Source: Dactylosporangium sp040689395
GTDB taxonomy: Bacteria > Actinomycetota > Actinomycetes > Mycobacteriales > Micromonosporaceae
DNA length: 64,000 nt
Reading direction: 5' to 3'
Assembly (NCBI RefSeq): GCF_040689395.1
Contig: NZ_JBFAZX010000026.1
Span: 42,271 to 106,270, forward strand
The notes under the pieces were generated by a model. The model made no database searches. It saw only the letters and a list, made by a program, of their open reading frames with translations, and was not told where the DNA came from. Both the position numbers and the translations under genes were made by a program. Below, in pieces: positions 61,550-64,000 of the stretch; position 1 is the stretch's first letter, and every line of letters begins with the position of its first letter.

Positions 61550-62386
61550 ATGATCGCCGCGCCGCGCCGGGTTCCGTCCGGCGTCGATCGGGACGTTTTG
61601 ATGCGATGCTATGGCTATCGCTTCACGCGGGCAGGAACGGTCAAAGGAAACGATCCGTCCGACGCGCCCGCCGACCTCGCTGCGGCTCACGGCGCCGGGT
61701 GGCCGGTGCGTGAACCCGAACGGTGGAGCGCAGGTGAGATCGTAGAGCGGGCCGTCGAAGCGGCAACCGCGCTCGATGAAGGTGCGGTGCTCGCAGCGTT
61801 CGTCGCCGGGCTGGGCAGTGCCCCGCGCGGACGCCAGACGATCATCTCCTACGGCTGGGCGCGTTTCCTCGGGGCTGCGGCGCGGCACGCGGGCGGCGTA
61901 CCCGATTGCGGACTTGATCCGGCCGCGGATGTCGATGTGACCCAGGTGTTGCTGCGGCTGTCGCTCGGCTGGGCGTGGAACGAGATTCCCGCCGGCTACC
62001 TGCCGGACCTGGAGGCTGCGGCAAGCGAAGGACTGCCCGAGCCGGACGCGGAGGACCGCGTACGGCTGCGCGCCCTGCTCGACCTCATCCGCTCATCGCC
62101 GGCGGGAACCACCCCGAGCGAACTGGAGAAACAGCTCGCCCGGGCGATGCTCGTGCCCGGCACCGACAAGTACCAGCGGTACGGCATCCTGATCGGACTT
62201 TCGGAGTTCGGGATACTCCCCAGCCCGGTCCTGCCGTCGATGTGGGACCAGTTCATCCCTACCGCCGAGCGGCACGCAGCGTATCGCCTCCTACGAGGCG
62301 CGCCGCGGTCAGACATCACGGTCCCGCTCGCGGGATGGAGAGGCGGCATCGACGAGCACCGCGCCGCACGCATGCTGGCGGTATGA
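61550..62386 (+). CDS. Orphan hypothetical protein, 278 aa
   Basis: 278-aa soluble protein of no recognised family. It has an all-helical look: GEIVERAVEAATALDEGAVL, GRQTIISYGWARFLGAAARH, VTQVLLRLSLGWAWNEIP and PSELEKQLARAMLVPG. A His and several Trp residues are scattered without a metal-motif pattern. It is probably leaderless. It lies between recombinase-associated debris and a lipoprotein gene, so it may be accessory. Confidence 0.65.
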   Translation: MIAAPRRVPSGVDRDVLMRCYGYRFTRAGTVKGNDPSDAPADLAAAHGAGWPVREPERWSAGEIVERAVEAATALDEGAVLAAFVAGLGSAPRGRQTIISYGWARFLGAAARHAGGVPDCGLDPAADVDVTQVLLRLSLGWAWNEIPAGYLPDLEAAASEGLPEPDAEDRVRLRALLDLIRSSPAGTTPSELEKQLARAMLVPGTDKYQRYGILIGLSEFGILPSPVLPSMWDQFIPTAERHAAYRLLRGAPRSDITVPLAGWRGGIDEHRAARMLAV

Positions 62387-62753
62387 GCGACAAGCGTGCG
62401 GATGCGCATCCTCAACTCGGCATGATCAGATGCGCTGTCATCGGCAGATGTTCGCGCTCCGTTGCCCGATGCGACCGTGATCGCCGTTACGCACAGTGAT
62501 TCAATCCCGTGGCTGATGATTGCCGGACCGCTATTCCTGATCGACATCTTGCGACGATTCCCGCCGCCGACAGAGCTGCCGGTCACGGTGGGCGCCCCGG
62601 GCCGTGGGTGGAGCCGGGTCGTGCTGGCCGTGTGCCCACGAGTAGCGCGTCACAGCACCCGCGGGGTGCCCGGGGCACCGAGCTGTGACCGTAGTACGCC
62701 CCGGCAAGGCTGCCGTACCCTGACCGGCGACTACCATCCAGGGGAGCATCATT
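62387..62753. other. Intergenic stretch before the LppX-like gene
   Basis: 367 nt. A TTG-initiated frame from 62462 contains a hydrophobic stretch (PWLMIAGPLFLIDILRRF) but has no ribosome site and runs on without homology, so it is not called. TACCCT at 62716-62721 is a candidate -10 for the lipoprotein gene, and AGGGGAG at about 62739 its ribosome site. Confidence 0.4.
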
Positions 62754-63554
62754 TTGCGCGCATTGCACCGTATCGCGGTTCCGTTCGTCGCTGCGGCGAC
62801 CTTGCTGGCCGGCTGCGGCGAGTCTTCTCCGTCGTCCAACGCGAGCGGGACACCGGCGACCACGGACGCAGCGGCACCCGCCGCATCGGCCTCGGCCAAG
62901 CCGACGGCCGGGTCCGCCGAGTTGTTCGAGGCGGCGATCGCCGACCTCGCCACCAAGCCATACGCGTTCCTGACCAAGGCCAAGAGCGGCCCGCAGGTCA
63001 AAGGGTCAGTCGACCCTACGGCCGGCAACATCGCCCAGGTCGCCGACATCCCGGCCGCCAAGCTCAAGGCCAGCGTCACGGTCGTCGGCAAGGACTACTA
63101 CGCCAAGCTCGACGGCGTCCAGATCCCGGGCGCAGCGAACAAGTGGATTCATTTCGAACCGGGGAAACTGCAGTCGCTCAACAAGCTGCTCATCAACACT
63201 GCGCAGGACCCGACCGGCCTGACGCTCATCGCGAAGGCCATCATCACCGCAAAGAAGGACGGCACGAAGATCACCGGCACGTTCGACGCGACAAAGGTCG
63301 GCGACGGCGTCGGCGGCATCGGCGCCGACTCGGTCGCCGCGCTCGGCGACAAAGCCAAAGCGATTCCATTCACCGCCACCCTCGACGCCCAGGGCAAGCT
63401 CACCGCGCTGTCGTTCACGGTGCCGGAGCACGGTGAAGAAAAGGCCGACACCATGACGACGACCTACTCAGCCGTCGGCACCGCCGTGAAAATCGCCAAG
63501 CCGACCCCGGTCGTCGAGGCCAACGAGCAGATCTACGCCGGACTCAACGGCTGA
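62754..63554 (+). CDS. LppX/LprAFG-like lipoprotein
   Basis: 266 aa, TTG start. The signal peptide ends at LLAGC, so Cys21 is lipidated. An Ala/Ser/Thr linker precedes a domain with FEAAIADLATKPYAFLTKAK, KASVTVVGKDYYAKLDGVQI and a C-terminal FTVPEHGEEKADTMTTTYS. This matches the half-barrel LppX/LprG lipid-carrier fold. Those proteins move lipids or glycolipids to the outer envelope in mycobacteria; the cargo here is unknown. Confidence 0.8.
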   Translation: MRALHRIAVPFVAAATLLAGCGESSPSSNASGTPATTDAAAPAASASAKPTAGSAELFEAAIADLATKPYAFLTKAKSGPQVKGSVDPTAGNIAQVADIPAAKLKASVTVVGKDYYAKLDGVQIPGAANKWIHFEPGKLQSLNKLLINTAQDPTGLTLIAKAIITAKKDGTKITGTFDATKVGDGVGGIGADSVAALGDKAKAIPFTATLDAQGKLTALSFTVPEHGEEKADTMTTTYSAVGTAVKIAKPTPVVEANEQIYAGLNG

Positions 63555-63643
63555 CATGCCGAGGCCATGGTGGCCGCCGAATCGCGATACGCGGCGGCCA
63601 CCATCGTCATCTGGCGTCTCTCCCTTGATCGGTAGATCCGCCG

Positions 63644-63912
63644 TTATTTGTACAGTCCCACCGGAGTCACGCGCGCTCCGTCAAGGCGTCGATGTACGAG
63701 CGAGAGGACGGTGAAGAGGTCCAAGGCGTCGGTCTCGGTCAGTACCCAGGTTGGTGCCGCCCGAGTGGTGTGGGCGGGCGGGTTGCGGAACATGCCGTGG
63801 ATGCCTTTGAGGAGGTTGCAGAAGCCACTCTGCTCGCTCGTGTCGGTTTCATGGCGAAGTGCGTTGAGCCGCAGGAGAGGTGGGTTGCCGCCCAGCGCGG
63901 CCTCGGCTAGTG
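63644..63912 (-). pseudogene. TIGR02391 family protein, C-terminal fragment
   Basis: An open frame without a start reads TLAEAALGGNPPLLRLNALR, then TDTSEQSGFCNLLKGIHGMF, RNPPAHTT and TDALDLFTVLSLVHRRLD, ending GLYK. The SEQ..GF.NL...RNP.AH pattern is the signature of TIGR02391 (Ymh) proteins, which are often found in defence or mobile regions. The reading frame loses similarity at about 63912, where the insertion sequence begins, so the gene seems to have been cut. Confidence 0.7.
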
Positions 63913-63961
63913 TCGCGTGATCCTGGTTGTGTTATGTCGGGTTGTCGTTGATCCTGGTGTG

Positions 63962-64000
63962 ATGCTGACCGATGCCCAGACCGCGGAGTTGCGGGCGGTG
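63962..64000 (+). CDS. Transposase N-terminus (IS5-like), cut by window edge
   Basis: Thirteen codons, MLTDAQTAELRAV, match the beginning of IS5-type DDE transposases. The 50 nt upstream (63913-63961) contain TGATCCTGGT twice and probably include the left inverted repeat. The rest lies beyond the window, so the family call is tentative. Confidence 0.5.
   Translation, partial: MLTDAQTAELRAV

Noticed and set aside
58833..63640. A complete prophage or island bounded by a tRNA-Leu direct repeat
   Set aside because: No structural, replication or regulatory phage genes were seen, and the tRNA 3' end is not repeated to the right.

Overview
The window is high-GC actinobacterial chromosome, most likely from a member of the Micromonosporaceae. 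The support is a complete Pup-proteasome locus, mycothiol ligase (mshC), an F420-type luciferase-like oxidoreductase, and uncharacterised families typical of actinobacteria (DUF3866, DUF3090, SCO1664-like, DUF5703, DUF5998-like). The family assignment is inference from gene content and style; no database search was possible.

Layout. (1) 0-19.6 kb is the Pup-proteasome region. It holds pafC, pafB, a DUF3866 gene, pafA, then prcA, prcB, pup, dop and the ATPase gene arc/mpa. Next come a ferredoxin, a DUF5998-like gene, trmI, a site-2 protease and a RecB-like nuclease. The locus is split between pafA and prcA by a block for dTDP-L-rhamnose synthesis (rfbC, rfbA, rfbB, rfbD) plus a DUF2304 membrane protein and a family 2 glycosyltransferase. 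A solitary 28-nt palindrome shaped like a type I-E CRISPR repeat lies between pup and dop. (2) 19.6-30.4 kb holds a membrane protein with a winged-helix regulator, then a two-component system followed by two tandem ABC ATPase/FtsX-type permease pairs that look like a duplication. (3) 30.4-37.3 kb holds a HAD phosphatase, a ketopantoate-reductase-like enzyme, a Ser/Glu-rich orphan, a BlaR1/BlaI-type pair, an AlaA-type aminotransferase, an ECF sigma/anti-sigma pair and a broken tyrosine integrase. (4) 37.3-43.5 kb holds cobalamin-dependent methionine synthase, a DUF2142 membrane protein and a PAC2 protein. (5) 43.5-44.4 kb is a repeat-rich stretch with an IS110-type transposase remnant. (6) 44.4-58.6 kb holds three regulator or enzyme genes, then mshC, the SCO1664/DUF3090/histidine-phosphatase/LLM run, an aldo-keto reductase, a lipoprotein, DUF5703, two hypothetical genes, an M20 peptidase and a hemerythrin-like gene. 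(7) 58.8-64 kb is accessory DNA: tRNA-Leu(GAG), a large serine recombinase, a frameshifted methyltransferase, two orphans, an LppX-like lipoprotein, a TIGR02391 fragment and the beginning of an insertion sequence.

How the genes fit together. PafA ligates Pup to proteins and Dop deamidates or removes it. Arc unfolds pupylated targets into the PrcAB chamber. PafBC is the WYL-domain transcription factor pair encoded with this system. The rhamnose block probably feeds a cell-surface glycan.

The most widespread sequence signal is a TANNNT box 6 to 9 nt before the start codon of about 19 protein genes. This implies leaderless transcription and was used to choose several starts.
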